Assembly: GCA_014529385.2 (NCBI GenBank)
Contig: CM043971.1
Span: forward strand, 59,388,209-59,452,208
Origin: Adiantum capillus-veneris
Lineage: Eukaryota > Streptophyta > Polypodiopsida > Polypodiales > Pteridaceae
Length of the DNA stretch: 64,000 nt
Reading direction: 5' to 3'
The notes beneath the pieces were generated by a model. The model searched no databases. It was given only the letters and a program-made list of their open reading frames with translations, and was not told the DNA's origin. The position numbers and the translations under genes were made by a program. Numbering within the stretch: position 1 is the first letter of the stretch; every line of letters starts with the position of its first letter. Shown piece by piece: positions 54,285 to 64,000 of the stretch.

Positions 54285-55848
54285 TGTCTAAAAACTAATA
54301 TCTAACCAACCCAAATGATTTTCTCATATTAAACTGATCACTTAATGTCGGAGAATAAACGGGAACAAGGGTTAAGATATTGAGATGTGGTTATAGATCT
54401 ATCTCAACACGGGGCCAATGGTCTTAAGGGTCTCAAATGAGATATGGTCTATCAAAGAGCAAGGCTAACCAATGGAGCATAAGACCTTAGGGTTAGCTTC
54501 ATTGAAGACCTCCAATAGTTAGTGTAAAAGTCCTTTGACCTTAAGTAAGCTAGGGCTGAGCTTGAGGTGGGAACCTGGCCCAAGCTTAAGGTTCTTGAGA
54601 TGCTTGAGGTGCTTGATGATTGAGATGCTTGACGTGCTTGTCATGCTTGAGATGCTAGGGTTGCACTTGAGGTGAGAACCCAGCCCAAGCTTAAAGTGCT
54701 TAAGGGCCAAGCTTGTGGTGGGAACTGTGCCTATGCATGAGGGGCTTGAGGTTTCAAAAGGTCAAGATTCAATCCCTACAAGGAGGGGGCGATCCCTACA
54801 ATAGGGGGGATGAGAGAGAACACCCACACACTCACACAAGGCATGCATGGTACAAAGAAAGAAAAAGGGACACTTGTCAAGCTCCTCCTCATGTTCCCCT
54901 CATGGTGTGCCTAAAGCCTATTGGGTGGCCACCCAAGCCGTCCAATGATAATTTAGGAAGATTTAATTAATTGATTTTTCATTTATCAAGTCCTCTCTCT
55001 CAAAGGGGAAAGGGGGACACTTGACCCAAGGCTACCCATGTTGCTTGTAATGCCTCCTGCTTGTGATTGGCTAGGCCTGGAGGGGTCCAATGAGCTTCAA
55101 GCATGAACTACAAGGGGGGGTCGACCCAAGCAATCTAGGGGGTTTGCTAGGGGGTATACTCACCCACACACACTCACAAAGACTCTCATTGTGTGCTATG
55201 CAAAGTGCAAGAGCTCCATCTCCTTCTCCAAGCTCCTTGAGAAGTTGAGAGCCTACACCAACACTCTTGGCTATGGGGTGCAAATCCAACCAAGAGCCAT
55301 GATTCAATGCTTGAGCTTTCCATCTTCTCCATCTTCATTACTATGCTATTACATATGCTGGCAAGAAGAGTTATGATACATGAGGAACTAATTCTTTCTC
55401 CTATGAAATGTTTCTTCTTCCGCTTCCCTACCCTCATTCCCTACTAGCTCTCTCCACCTTCGAAGGTGTTTGAGGTCTTGGGATTGAGGAATGGGATAGT
55501 TAAAGCTTTCTTCAATTTTATGTTATGCTTGTGATGCATGAAGCTTTTCATCTTCATTGCATCACCTAGGTCACAAGGAACACAAATATTGTATTGTAAC
55601 AAGTCTCTCTTAATGGGAGAAATCATAATACAAATGCCTATTGAAGGGGGGACCGGCTCCACATAAATCCGGTCCTCAACTGTTGTCATGTTCTCTAAAT
55701 TCTCTCTTGCAAAAGTATTGTTCATGCCAAGTTAACTAATTGCTATGATTATGTTTCTATCTTCAATTATGTTCTCACAAATTCGTTTCTCAAAAGTACT
55801 ATCATTAATTTCCACTACTCTCAAGTTAAATAGGCCAATTCCATTACA
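54285..55848 (+). repeat. 5' LTR, 1.56 kb, chromovirus-like family
   Basis: Begins TGTCTAAAAACTAATATC, ends CCAATTCCATTACA, followed after one base by a tRNA-iMet-type primer site. It matches the inverted LTR at 43801-45377. Internal GCTTGAG(A/G)TGCTTGA short repeats lie at 54560-54720. Confidence 0.88.
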
Positions 55849-55849
55849 T

Positions 55850-55867
55850 TGGTATCAAAGCATTTGG
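55850..55867 (+). other. Primer-binding site, tRNA-iMet type
   Basis: TGGTATCAAAGCATTTGG; the first part differs by one base from the common plant TGGTATCAGAGC site. Confidence 0.85.
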
Positions 55868-56629
55868 TTTCTCTTTTCTTGCTTAATAAGAGAGGTCCTT
55901 AAGTAGCCTATAAATGGTTGATGTTGTTAATTATATTAGGGTAAGTAAAACTCGGATCTATTATCACTTTTTTTTAGCCCACTATGTGGATTATGGTGCA
56001 CACCTTGGAAGCTTTGGACTTAATAATGAAGTCTTTTTAGACTTTCCTACGGCTTTACCATTATTGAGCCATAAGAAGTCCAAAAGGAGCTAGACCTTGG
56101 CAGCTCTGCTATGTTAGACCTACTCCTCTACTCTCTATAATTAACCACTTTGAACCGTGGGTGTAGATACTTAAGAGCCGATTTTCAAAGTCTAAGAGGA
56201 GTGGCAAGTAAGGTTTTGAATTGCCAAAGCATTCACTAAGTACATGCATAAATTTTGTTAGCATGAATGACAATAATCAAGAGAGTAGAATGAACATTGA
56301 TAGCTTTGATTTCACACATGAAGGTGCTAATGATGATGCTCCAGTCATGATATCCCTATGGACTTACCTCCAAAATGAGGGGATGATGACCATCGCATTG
56401 AGCTCCTTCCACGAAGCTCACCGCCTAACAAGCCTCCTTATCGAGTCTCACAAGCTCAACAAGAGGAGATCATGAGGCAAGTACAGGAATTGGTAGACAA
56501 AGGGATGGTGAGGCCTAGTTCGTCTCCCTTTTGTTCTCCAGTCCTTTTAATGCAAAAGACAGATGTTACATACCGTATGTGGACTATCGAGCACTAAACC
56601 ATATCACTATCAAAAACACATTTCCCGTA
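55868..56629 (+). pseudogene. pol: Internally deleted element: leader joined to RT N-terminus
   Basis: Only about 500 bp separate the primer site from RT, so gag and protease are essentially deleted. RT frame from about 56391: HRIELLPRSSPPNKPPYRVS, QVQELVDKGMVRPSSSPFCS, VLLMQK, then a frameshift into YRALNHITIKNTFPV. Sequence stops at 56629, where the right-hand LTR element inserted. Confidence 0.8.
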
Positions 56630-57213
56630 TGTTAACCCTCACGGCACACGGACACCCTATGATCTATAAACGTTGTATTATTTAGAGTCAGGTACCGGGC
56701 TTGTCGGACCAATAGGAAAAGGGTAAGAGTGATCGCCGATGAGAGGCGCACTCTAACTGGGACATTCAAGGGATTAGTTGGCTAAGAATGGGCGCCCAAG
56801 TGTGAATGGGGTGAGCTCATATAAAAGCCAACTAAACCTAAAATTCACTCATTCTCTCATTTGTGCAATAGAAGAGTGCTCTTGCTCCATCTCCATCTCC
56901 ATCTTCTTCTTCTTCACCTCCTTGTGTGTGTGTGTGTGTGTGTATGTGAGAGAGAGAGAGAGAGGGAGAGTGTGTGTGCGATCGACCATTGCGAAGGCAC
57001 GACGGCGGCGAAGCGGTTGAGCGCGGCACGACTGCAGCTTCTTCTTCATCGCGGCGAGGAATCCACCACGAAGGCGAGCGTAGAGCGGTGAGTCACACCC
57101 TTTGCTCTCTTGAGCTTGCTAGTTTAGGCTTGTTGTGTGCTTGGAGCCATTTGTGGCTCGCACACGGTGTATTGGCAAGTCCCTCGCTTCGACAGTGCGA
57201 CAAGGAGCGCACA
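56630..57213 (+). repeat. 5' LTR of the gag-protease element
   Basis: 584 bp, TGTTAACCCT to GCGCACA. Homologous to the 3' LTR at 1533-2157. Confidence 0.93.
56819..56826 (+). promoter_or_regulatory. TATA box in the 5' LTR
   Basis: ATATAAAA within GAGCTCATATAAAAGCC; the left LTR has CATAAAAG at the same place. It precedes the GT/GA microsatellite at 56923-56969. Confidence 0.6.
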
Positions 57214-57217
57214 TTTT

Positions 57218-57235
57218 TGGCGCCGCTGCCGGGGA
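57218..57235 (+). other. Primer-binding site
   Basis: TGGCGCCGCTGCCGGGGA four bases after the LTR end, of the type known for Athila/Tat-like elements. Confidence 0.85.
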
Positions 57236-58027
57236 AATGCCCTACACTAAGCTCGGTTAAGCACTTTACGCTTTCTTGTGGTGCAATTTCTATCATAGGA
57301 AAGGCAAGGAATGAGTGTGTGTAGTTGTGTGGAGATTTCTGTTTTTTGCGTTTTCTGCGTCTTCTACGTTTTCTGGTTTGCACTACACAGTTAGCATTTC
57401 TTGCGTTTTTGCATTTTCTGCATTTTCTGGTTCTGTCAAGTTTCAATTTCTAAATTTTCTGCATTTTCTGTGTTAAATTTCCTGCATTTTCAATTTTTGC
57501 ATTTTCTGCATTGTCTGCATTAAAAAAAAATTTAAAAAAATTAATTTTTTGGAAAAAAAAAATCGAAAAAATAAAAACGCGAGTGAGTGGGAGGTTAGAT
57601 CGGGATCGGGATCATTTCCCCAAGCCCAAGCCCAGGCCCAGGCCTCAGTCCTCAGTCTTATGATATATACTAGACTCACTTTTATATATATACCCTACTC
57701 CCTCAAGAGGGAATGAGAGCATGTGGGACAAGTCCTCCACTCTCCTCCCTTCTCTTCCCACTTGCACCTTTAGACTTGCTATTTGGAGCCTAGTTCCCCA
57801 GCTAGGAAAAGACTGTTCCGGGCTTTTCTGGAGCAAAATAGAACCAAACGGTGGGCTGTAAAGCACAGCGCGTCCCTCCTAGCGATACGCTCGTTTCGAG
57901 CTATCACACGGCCCATTCCACGACACGCTCTAAAAAATCTAGCAAAAAAACAAACAAAAAACACGTTAAAAACTAGTCACAAGGCCTCCTAGAGCAGCTT
58001 TTTGACACCTGAGGGTATCAAAAGCAC
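57236..58027 (+). other. Leader of the gag-protease element
   Basis: Noncoding. 57340-57520 is a simple repeat of TTTTCTGCAT/TTTCTGCGTT. A and T runs follow at 57520-57575. Confidence 0.7.
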
Positions 58028-58360
58028 ATGCACTTACGCTCTGGGCGGGTGCTAGAACACGAGCATATTGAGGGTGCCTTTTTTCATACGGACACCCATT
58101 ACCCATCCACGATAGGCTCTAGACCCTCAGCGGGGACACAAGGTAGCACCTCCCAAGACCCTAAAATAGCCGCTAGTGATTCCTCCTCCGACTCAGAAAT
58201 CATGGAAGCATACCCTACCCAAAACACTGAGAGAGAAGGCCATGCACCTCCCGAAGCTCCACAGCCTAGTACTAGTATGTTTAGCCGTTTCATGGAAACA
58301 TTAGGTAGAGCTACTCGCTCGGAACCTTATGCAAATGAAGCACACAAAGGGGGTGGGTAA
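58028..58360 (+). CDS. N-terminal gag frame
   Basis: 111 codons from ATG: MHLRSGRVLEHEHIEG, a Ser-rich middle, SMFSRFMETLGRATRSEP. MxLRSGR openings are common at the N-terminus of plant Ty3 Gag. It ends just upstream of, and in a different frame from, the main gag frame, so a frameshift probably separates them. Confidence 0.55.
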   Translation: MHLRSGRVLEHEHIEGAFFHTDTHYPSTIGSRPSAGTQGSTSQDPKIAASDSSSDSEIMEAYPTQNTEREGHAPPEAPQPSTSMFSRFMETLGRATRSEPYANEAHKGGG

Positions 58361-58383
58361 GTGACTCTCCTTTCACATCGCAC

Positions 58384-61300
58384 GTGGACCCCACACCCCC
58401 AAAGAGTGTCCATGTGGATATCCTGCCAACTTCTTACCAAGAAGGCCCTGTTGAGCTGCCTCCTTCAGAAGTTCCCTCTAGAGTACCGTTGGTGACAAGT
58501 AAAACCATGGGGAGCAACATTGCTTCTACCTCACAAGAAACCGTTAACACATCGACTCTAGAAGGATTGTTCATTAATGATCATTGGACATACGACCTCC
58601 ACACTGAGGTATTGACGGATCTACACTCTGGCCATGCCTACCATGTAGGATGGATAGAGATTGTACAATCCACCTCTAGTGCCACGAGCATCGAAGATCA
58701 ACAGAAAATGATCTGTAATGTTATCCATGGCATTATTCAATCAGAAAGGCAAAACCGAGGGGTAAATATACTCTCAACTGGCCCCATGATATTTTTGGAT
58801 ACGAGCAAGGCTCAACAGCCTACTAGATCACAAATGGAGACTCCTCTAATGAGCCCCATGGACCCATCTTACGTCATTTCACATGGGGTCTCTATGAAAT
58901 CTGAGCCTCCGAGCGACAACTTTAGCTTCCCTAACTTGGTTCAACCCTCTATTAAGGAAAACACAGTGCTCACTCCAGGGATAAGCCTGACAGAGAATGT
59001 ACCGATGACATCTACGATTAGCGCAGTGCCACTACCTAGTGTCGTAGTACCTAATATGGGGCCTCGACCGTATGTGCCTCTAGCCCCTTATGCACACATG
59101 GCCCCCACACCTCCAATTGTACCACTTGTTTATGCTCCTCGAGTGCCGCTCCCTAGCCCTTATCCGAGTGGACCTATGCCCGGTTATGTTCCATATCCTG
59201 CATCATCCACACATATGCCAAGTCCGGTACCCGTCCTTCTCCCACATATCATTCCAAGAGTACCTCCACCGGCCATGCCTCCTCACATAGGTGACTTGGC
59301 AGCGTTTGCTCAAACCATAGGTCGATCTATCGCGGAAAATATGCATCATGCATCTGATAGAGAGCCTAGAAGTAAGGCAGTACAAATTGCCAAACTCACA
59401 CAAAAATTCAATGGGGACGAAGATGCTAGAAAACACATTGAAGTGTTTGAACAAGTATGTGATTCCTTAGGGGAACGCAACGAACTACATAAGTGCAATG
59501 CCTTAAGCTTGACATTAAGTGGGAAGGCTGGAGATTGGTATAGAACCCTAAGGGTGGACGAGAAAACAATCTACCCTACCCTTCGAAGGTTTTTTCTAAA
59601 GGAGTACATACGAGAAGGTGTGCTTTGGGGTGTAGCATCTCAGCTACAGAAGGCCGAACGTAAGGAAGGAGAGTCAGTAAGGGACTTCATTAGTCGTCTA
59701 AAGCACTTAAACTCTCGCTGCCCTGTAAATGAGCGCTTCAACAATAACCAACTACTTGATCTATTCATTCGAGGGTTGAGGAATGAAGGAATCTATAATG
59801 GACTAGTGATTAGAGGTATCACAACCTGGGAAGACGTCACTGCCAATGCAATCCAATTAGAGGAAAACTTGATGATAGCAGGCATGAGGGTGTCTACTGA
59901 CACGAGATCCACTAGCTCACAAGCCATTGAGTATGAACCCATGACTGCAAAGCCCATTGCCAATGAGCCAAAGGTATTTGAGACATTCTTGACAGACCTC
60001 ACCAAGGCAATCCAAGAGTCTCTTAAGGATAATCGACCCCCTCAAAATAGTCACATGTATCCAAGAAGGGAGCAACAATGGTGTTCCATTTGCTTAGGTC
60101 CACATAGCACTAGTGAGTGCCCTACGTTTAGAGTAAAATTTAATGGAACTTGCAACGCATGTGGTAGGTATGGTCACCAAGCTAAGGATTGTTTAATGAT
60201 CAAACGTATGATGGCAAATAGACCACCTGTAGCCTGGACGGATGCGCCTCGAGCTCCTGTATTGATGCCTGCTCCACCTGTTGAGCAACTACCGCAACAC
60301 ATGGTCCTTAGATCTCAAAATGTTGTACAAGCTACACCGCTACCACCTCCTGTGCTAGGACCGCAGCCCCCGCATCCAAGAGTCGCCCCTATGAACCAAG
60401 TGGGTTGCGAGCCATCAAATGCTTATGCAGATGGCTGTGAGGAGGAAATAGACACTAGTATTGCCTACAGACTTGATACATTGGAAGAGTGTCCTATATA
60501 CTACATGGAAGATTGTTGGGGGCAAGTCAATCCGGTTTATCAAGGTGCTGCTCTCGCATCTAGAGGTCAAAATATCAACACCCAGGCTAGGAGGCCACCT
60601 CTTCAATGCTACGAGTGTGGTGGACCACATCGGGCAGCGGAGTGCCCTATTAGGCTGCAAAAGAATGCTGCACAGATGCAAATGAATCAAGGCAGCACGT
60701 CTGCAATGCCAATACTCACATGTAATCGTTGTGGCATAGATCAATTGATTGCCCAATGCCCCTATAACCCAAATGCGCCTAAAATCACACCCCTAAATTT
60801 GGTCAAAATTGCTAGTGTGACATCGCCAATACCACCCGTCACACCTGCTTATGCGATTACACGGTCCATGCTTCAAGGGCCAGGCCATATCCTCGAAGAG
60901 AGAGATACCGCGTCAGTTATCCAAGCAAAGAAAAAGAAGACACGAAGGAAGAGGTCGCAGAATACGGGAAATTCAAATCCAAGTTCCAAAACAAACATAG
61001 GAACAGGAGATGACCCCGTGTATATGAATGACCTCCAGGATGATTCAGATTCAATCGAGACAATGGAGACTAGAACCAATACCACAAAGGGAAAGACCAA
61101 CAAAGAAAACCGTAACATGGAACCAAAGGAAAACCGAATAAGAGAAAACCATAAAGAGCCTCTGAAAACACCACAAGTGTTTCCAAATCCAATCCAAGAC
61201 CCCCAAGATAAACCGCAGGGGCAAAAAGGGAAGAATCGTAAAAAGAAGATTGGGACGTACCCAAACCCAGTAGACGAGATTGAGCAGGTGAAACATCTAA

Positions 61301-61515
61301 GAGGTTTAGTGGAGGAGACTCAAAGGAAACTAGAACCAGAACCCATGCATGTCAAAATTCATGACACAGTGTTTCCCACGCAAGTTCATCCACCCCACAT
61401 GAACCATAGACCGTTAGCCATATCTAGTATCATCCAAGAAGGGAGTGAGGACGGGACATCAGAAAGTGAGCATACACCCTTCTTGTTGGAAAGGATGTTT
61501 AACGAAGGAACCTGA
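58384..61515 (+). CDS. gag: Gag with four zinc-knuckle-like motifs
   Basis: 1043 open codons, beginning at a GTG; the first ATG in frame is 58507, and the true start may be in the 58028 frame. Order: Pro/Ser-rich N-terminus; capsid region about residues 330-500 (LTLSGKAGDWYRTLR, KEYIREGVLWGVASQL, EGESVRDFISRLKHL, LFIRGLRNEGI); knuckles WCSICLGPHSTSEC, CNACGRYGHQAKDC, CYECGGPHRAAEC and CNRCGIDQLIAQC (His replaced in the last); a Lys/Arg-rich tail. It is longer than typical Ty3 Gag. It overlaps protease by 71 bp in a different frame. Confidence 0.88.
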   Translation: MDPTPPKSVHVDILPTSYQEGPVELPPSEVPSRVPLVTSKTMGSNIASTSQETVNTSTLEGLFINDHWTYDLHTEVLTDLHSGHAYHVGWIEIVQSTSSATSIEDQQKMICNVIHGIIQSERQNRGVNILSTGPMIFLDTSKAQQPTRSQMETPLMSPMDPSYVISHGVSMKSEPPSDNFSFPNLVQPSIKENTVLTPGISLTENVPMTSTISAVPLPSVVVPNMGPRPYVPLAPYAHMAPTPPIVPLVYAPRVPLPSPYPSGPMPGYVPYPASSTHMPSPVPVLLPHIIPRVPPPAMPPHIGDLAAFAQTIGRSIAENMHHASDREPRSKAVQIAKLTQKFNGDEDARKHIEVFEQVCDSLGERNELHKCNALSLTLSGKAGDWYRTLRVDEKTIYPTLRRFFLKEYIREGVLWGVASQLQKAERKEGESVRDFISRLKHLNSRCPVNERFNNNQLLDLFIRGLRNEGIYNGLVIRGITTWEDVTANAIQLEENLMIAGMRVSTDTRSTSSQAIEYEPMTAKPIANEPKVFETFLTDLTKAIQESLKDNRPPQNSHMYPRREQQWCSICLGPHSTSECPTFRVKFNGTCNACGRYGHQAKDCLMIKRMMANRPPVAWTDAPRAPVLMPAPPVEQLPQHMVLRSQNVVQATPLPPPVLGPQPPHPRVAPMNQVGCEPSNAYADGCEEEIDTSIAYRLDTLEECPIYYMEDCWGQVNPVYQGAALASRGQNINTQARRPPLQCYECGGPHRAAECPIRLQKNAAQMQMNQGSTSAMPILTCNRCGIDQLIAQCPYNPNAPKITPLNLVKIASVTSPIPPVTPAYAITRSMLQGPGHILEERDTASVIQAKKKKTRRKRSQNTGNSNPSSKTNIGTGDDPVYMNDLQDDSDSIETMETRTNTTKGKTNKENRNMEPKENRIRENHKEPLKTPQVFPNPIQDPQDKPQGQKGKNRKKKIGTYPNPVDEIEQVKHLRGLVEETQRKLEPEPMHVKIHDTVFPTQVHPPHMNHRPLAISSIIQEGSEDGTSESEHTPFLLERMFNEGT

Positions 61516-62791
61516 TCCCATTGAGGAATATGAGATTCCATCCTCACCAATTCCTAGTCAAGGACCTACACCCTGCAAAATGCCAATGAATGTTGCCAAA
61601 CTAGTGGACTTCATGTCTTCTGAGGTCCGAACCACGATCATAGCAAAGCTGTATGGAGATCCTGAGTTATTCCTTGCACTTCGAGCATTCCTTAACGGAG
61701 AGCTACGAACGGTATTACCACAGTTTGCGCAACCAAATAGGCCTGACTCGATTATGATTGATGAGGAAAATCATGTGCAATCACTTGACTTAGATGGACA
61801 CGAGTCTGTGATCAAGGTACCCATTAACGAATTAGGGCAGTATTTTGAAGGCGACAAGTCTAATGCGACCCTACCCATCACTACCAAGGGATTAACTATA
61901 AAGGGAATTCTTGATGGTGGTGCGGGAGTTAGCATCGTTACAAAAGATTGTTGGGAATCCATGGGAAAACCCCACCTCAGTGTTACTAACATTGTGGTAA
62001 AGATGGCAAATGGCACCATAGCCAAACCTATGGGGATGCTCAAGGATCTTAAGATCAAAGTTCTAGGACACAAGGTACGACATACGTTCATTGTAATGGA
62101 TCTCTCTAAACACCTTATGTCATATGAAATGATTTTAGGACGACCATTCATGAGGGAAGCACAAATGGTTCATGATTGGTCTAAAAATCATGTCTATTTG
62201 CAATTCCAAGACTCTGTCCTTAGAGTGGATTTGGTGACTGGTAAGGTACACCCCTTAGGGAGTAAAACCATTATTGATCATCGCTCTGACACCACAGTTC
62301 ACTCGGCCCCACTACAATATTGTTACACTTGTAAGAAGGATACAGACATTGGCCAAGATTCTCTTTATATGGATATCCTACCTGGGATGACTGAGTCGGA
62401 CAATGTGGATTGGGTCCACCTAGCATCAACCATAGACACTTGGGGAAATAGGGGGACGACCTGGGTAACACCTGAGGGGGATGAAATGCCTGTATCCTTA
62501 AATATGCTACAAGCAATGCATATCGCTTCCGACAAGACTCATCCTAATGTCACGAAGAAAACATACAAGTGGGTCCCTAAAGCTTCTTTAGTGACCATAG
62601 CTAGTGCTAAAAAACAGAAGCCTTCTAAGAAACGTACCACTCGCTCCAAGAAAAGTAAGAAAATGTTGCGATGGATCCCTAAACGACTATTGGAAGCCCA
62701 AGGCTACTATCAAGGAAATGATCAAATCTGGGTGCCAAACGTAGATTGTGCTCTTACCTATCACCTGACCCAAGTGACCCCAATCCCGTAG
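61445..62791 (+). CDS. pro: Aspartic protease with W-x-P-K repeats
   Basis: Overlaps the gag end at 61445-61515 in the +1 frame, so a translational or mutational frameshift joins them. Protease core: GILDGGAGVSIVTKDCWESM (active site D-G-G), MANGTIAKPMGMLKDLKIKV, then MILGRPFMREAQMVHDWSKN. Downstream it has no RT but a basic tail with YKWVPKA, LRWIPKR and QIWVPNV. The related element at 25327 has lost the ILGRPF box that is present here. Confidence 0.85.
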   Translation: MRTGHQKVSIHPSCWKGCLTKEPDPIEEYEIPSSPIPSQGPTPCKMPMNVAKLVDFMSSEVRTTIIAKLYGDPELFLALRAFLNGELRTVLPQFAQPNRPDSIMIDEENHVQSLDLDGHESVIKVPINELGQYFEGDKSNATLPITTKGLTIKGILDGGAGVSIVTKDCWESMGKPHLSVTNIVVKMANGTIAKPMGMLKDLKIKVLGHKVRHTFIVMDLSKHLMSYEMILGRPFMREAQMVHDWSKNHVYLQFQDSVLRVDLVTGKVHPLGSKTIIDHRSDTTVHSAPLQYCYTCKKDTDIGQDSLYMDILPGMTESDNVDWVHLASTIDTWGNRGTTWVTPEGDEMPVSLNMLQAMHIASDKTHPNVTKKTYKWVPKASLVTIASAKKQKPSKKRTTRSKKSKKMLRWIPKRLLEAQGYYQGNDQIWVPNVDCALTYHLTQVTPIP

Positions 62792-62812
62792 CTCCAAAAT
62801 GAATCAATGATC

Positions 62813-63204
62813 GTGGAAAGGAAAAAATCACAGAATGCTACACACCCGCTCCCGAGCTAGTTTGGGTACCAAAGAAAGAACGATTTGTTCCACCTAGCTC
62901 AGGAAGGGGGGAGTCCCATGAAGCTTCTAGCTCCTCATGTAATACATCCATAGAGGTAAAAGCTTCTACACAGCCTCCATCTATAGTAGTGGACCTCCAT
63001 GAAGCTACCAAAGAATCCACACCTCCCAGTGTTCAAGAATCACCTGATGAACCACTTCAAGTTCGATCTTGGCAGAGTACCTTACCACCCTTGCAACTTG
63101 ACGAGGCACCTAGGGTAATAGAAAACTACTGGCAAAAATCCTCACCTATTACCAACTGGAACAATTGGTTTCAAAGGGTGACAAGCTCATTTCAAACGGT
63201 ATGA
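62813..63204 (+). CDS. Continuation of the protease tail (frameshifted)
   Basis: After a stop at 62791 another frame reads RGKEKITECYTPAPELVWVP, KKERFVPPSSGRGESHEASS, and ends NNWFQRVTSSFQTV. The LVWVPKK piece continues the W-x-P-K series, so this is the original C-terminus after a small shift. No domain. Confidence 0.5.
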
Positions 63205-64000
63205 TCTACCCAAGGAAGGGGGGAGTGTTTGTGGACATCCATTATTCACTTTCTTCCCTCTCAACCTTTCTCCCTGACCTCTATATCTCCCAATCTTAGG
63301 GAATGTACATATAAATCTTTATACTCACAAAAAAACAAAACAAAAAAAAAGAGCAAGAGCAATTAGCAAACGAGTATGCACATTAAAAGTCAAAACATTG
63401 ACTCAGACCTACACATGTCACATCTGGCACAATGAAACAAAAACCTATGCCATAAAACACCTTTGATCCTCATCACTTGAGTGATGGAGGGTAGGTAAGA
63501 TTAGTACGATAGGAGTGTTTCTGTTTTAGAGTTGAGAGATTAGCGAAGTTCTCTTTTCCCACTAATGTGCCTCCTAGAGGTATTCCTTGTGTTTCATAGT
63601 GTGTACAGGAACGTGTTGCTGTGGTTAGGATTTGGACCTTCATGGAATCTTTATCTCGACTCACTCTTCAAATCAAGCGCGACCATCAACACAAACAGGT
63701 GTTTCTTGTCCATTAGCATTGCCCTTTATCTTTTTTGCATCTATGATTGTCTGCTTTAATTGTGATTGGTAGCCTAATATTCAATGCATTTTCTTAGTAT
63801 CAAACATTTAATTCAATGTAATGTTTTGTCATAATCACTTGTCTAGGTTTAAAAATCAAGCAGTCCGACTAAGCTAGTTTGACCAAGCTAGGTATTAGAA
63901 ATCTTCTCTTAATACCATGGGGAATGCCTTCCTAATAAGTAAGGGTTACTAAGTTAGGTTCGTAATCCGATTTAGGCAGCATTGTATGAAATGTACTAGG
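63205..64000 (+). other. 3' untranslated region of the gag-protease element
   Basis: Starts with a purine-rich AAGGAAGGGGGGAGTG. No ORF of note. TGCCTCCTAGAGGTAT at 63567 matches 386 in the left element. No LTR is reached. Confidence 0.55.

Larger units (their letters stand above)
56630..64000 (+). mobile_element. Gag-protease LTR retrotransposon (5' part; continues past window)
   Basis: 5' LTR 56630-57213, primer site 57218-57235, leader, long gag and protease, then no RT, RNase H or integrase in any frame to 64000. The sequence from 63205 resembles the 3' untranslated region of the left element, which there is followed about 1.2 kb later by the 3' LTR. It is therefore probably a non-autonomous element of roughly 8 kb. 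It is inserted in the RT of another element. Confidence 0.8.

Noticed and set aside
62100-62700. Beginning of RT after the protease
   Set aside because: No RT motif (no YxDD-type box, no VDYR/ALN) is found in any frame to 64000; the sequence is a basic W-x-P-K tail then untranslated DNA.

Overview
The window looks like nuclear DNA of a land plant with a large, repeat-rich genome. The evidence is LTR retrotransposons of plant Ty3 type with plant primer-binding sites, a tRNA-derived SINE, long GA/CT microsatellites, and short GT-AG introns with good donors and acceptors. The protein style (double short zinc knuckles, W-[IVM]-P-K repeats) makes a fern or other seedless plant possible, but the sequence does not prove it. 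No intact, clearly functional host gene is visible. Most coding material is retroelement-derived or decayed.

Layout, left to right. (1) 1-2157: the 3' end of a plus-strand LTR element (C-terminal ORF, purine tract, 3' LTR), inserted into (2) 2158-6540, a minus-strand Ty3 element whose pol carries two RNase H domains (Tat-lineage signature). 6541-9230 probably holds its leader and LTR. (3) 9231-17252: a minus-strand coiled-coil ORF split by (4) 11786-16697, a complete 4.9-kb nested LTR element with 5-bp target duplications that encodes zinc-knuckle and coiled-coil proteins but no pol. (5) 17253-19900: a leader with tandem repeats carrying a 24-bp palindrome, plus a probable LTR. (6) About 19881-32464: a large decayed minus-strand Ty3 element with gag, protease, RT, RNase H, duplicated integrase zinc domains, integrase core and a second protease-like ORF after integrase. 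Its leader carries the same palindrome.

(7) 32465-42358 is the least retroelement-like part. Gene A (minus, multi-exon: basic N-terminus, a conserved W/HK-Y-GPP domain, coiled coil, RING-like zinc finger, NLS-like tail) is followed by a near-perfect hairpin, a SINE, short inverted-end units, and a plus-strand series of exon remnants resembling histone H3, Ulp1 peptidase and an FCP1-like phosphatase. A decayed unknown minus-strand gene follows. (8) 42359-47762: two head-to-head fragments of one chromovirus-like family form an inverted repeat around a 1.6-kb LTR. (9) 48240-54284: two plus-strand paralogues of gene A (B and C). B has a 2.4-kb intron almost filled by a self-complementary minisatellite. 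(10) 54285-56629: a 1.56-kb LTR with a tRNA-iMet primer site and an internally deleted element ending in RT. This is interrupted by (11) 56630-64000, a plus-strand element with 5' LTR, primer site, long gag with four zinc-knuckle-like motifs and protease, but no RT or integrase before its 3' untranslated region starts.

The retroelements are nested: the left and right plus-strand elements (same LTR family) each landed in older pol genes, and the 4.9-kb element landed in the coiled-coil ORF. The observations most worth checking are the A/B/C gene family, the histone H3-like exon with its Ulp1/FCP1-like neighbours, the palindromic leaders, the second protease after integrase, and the pol-less nested element.
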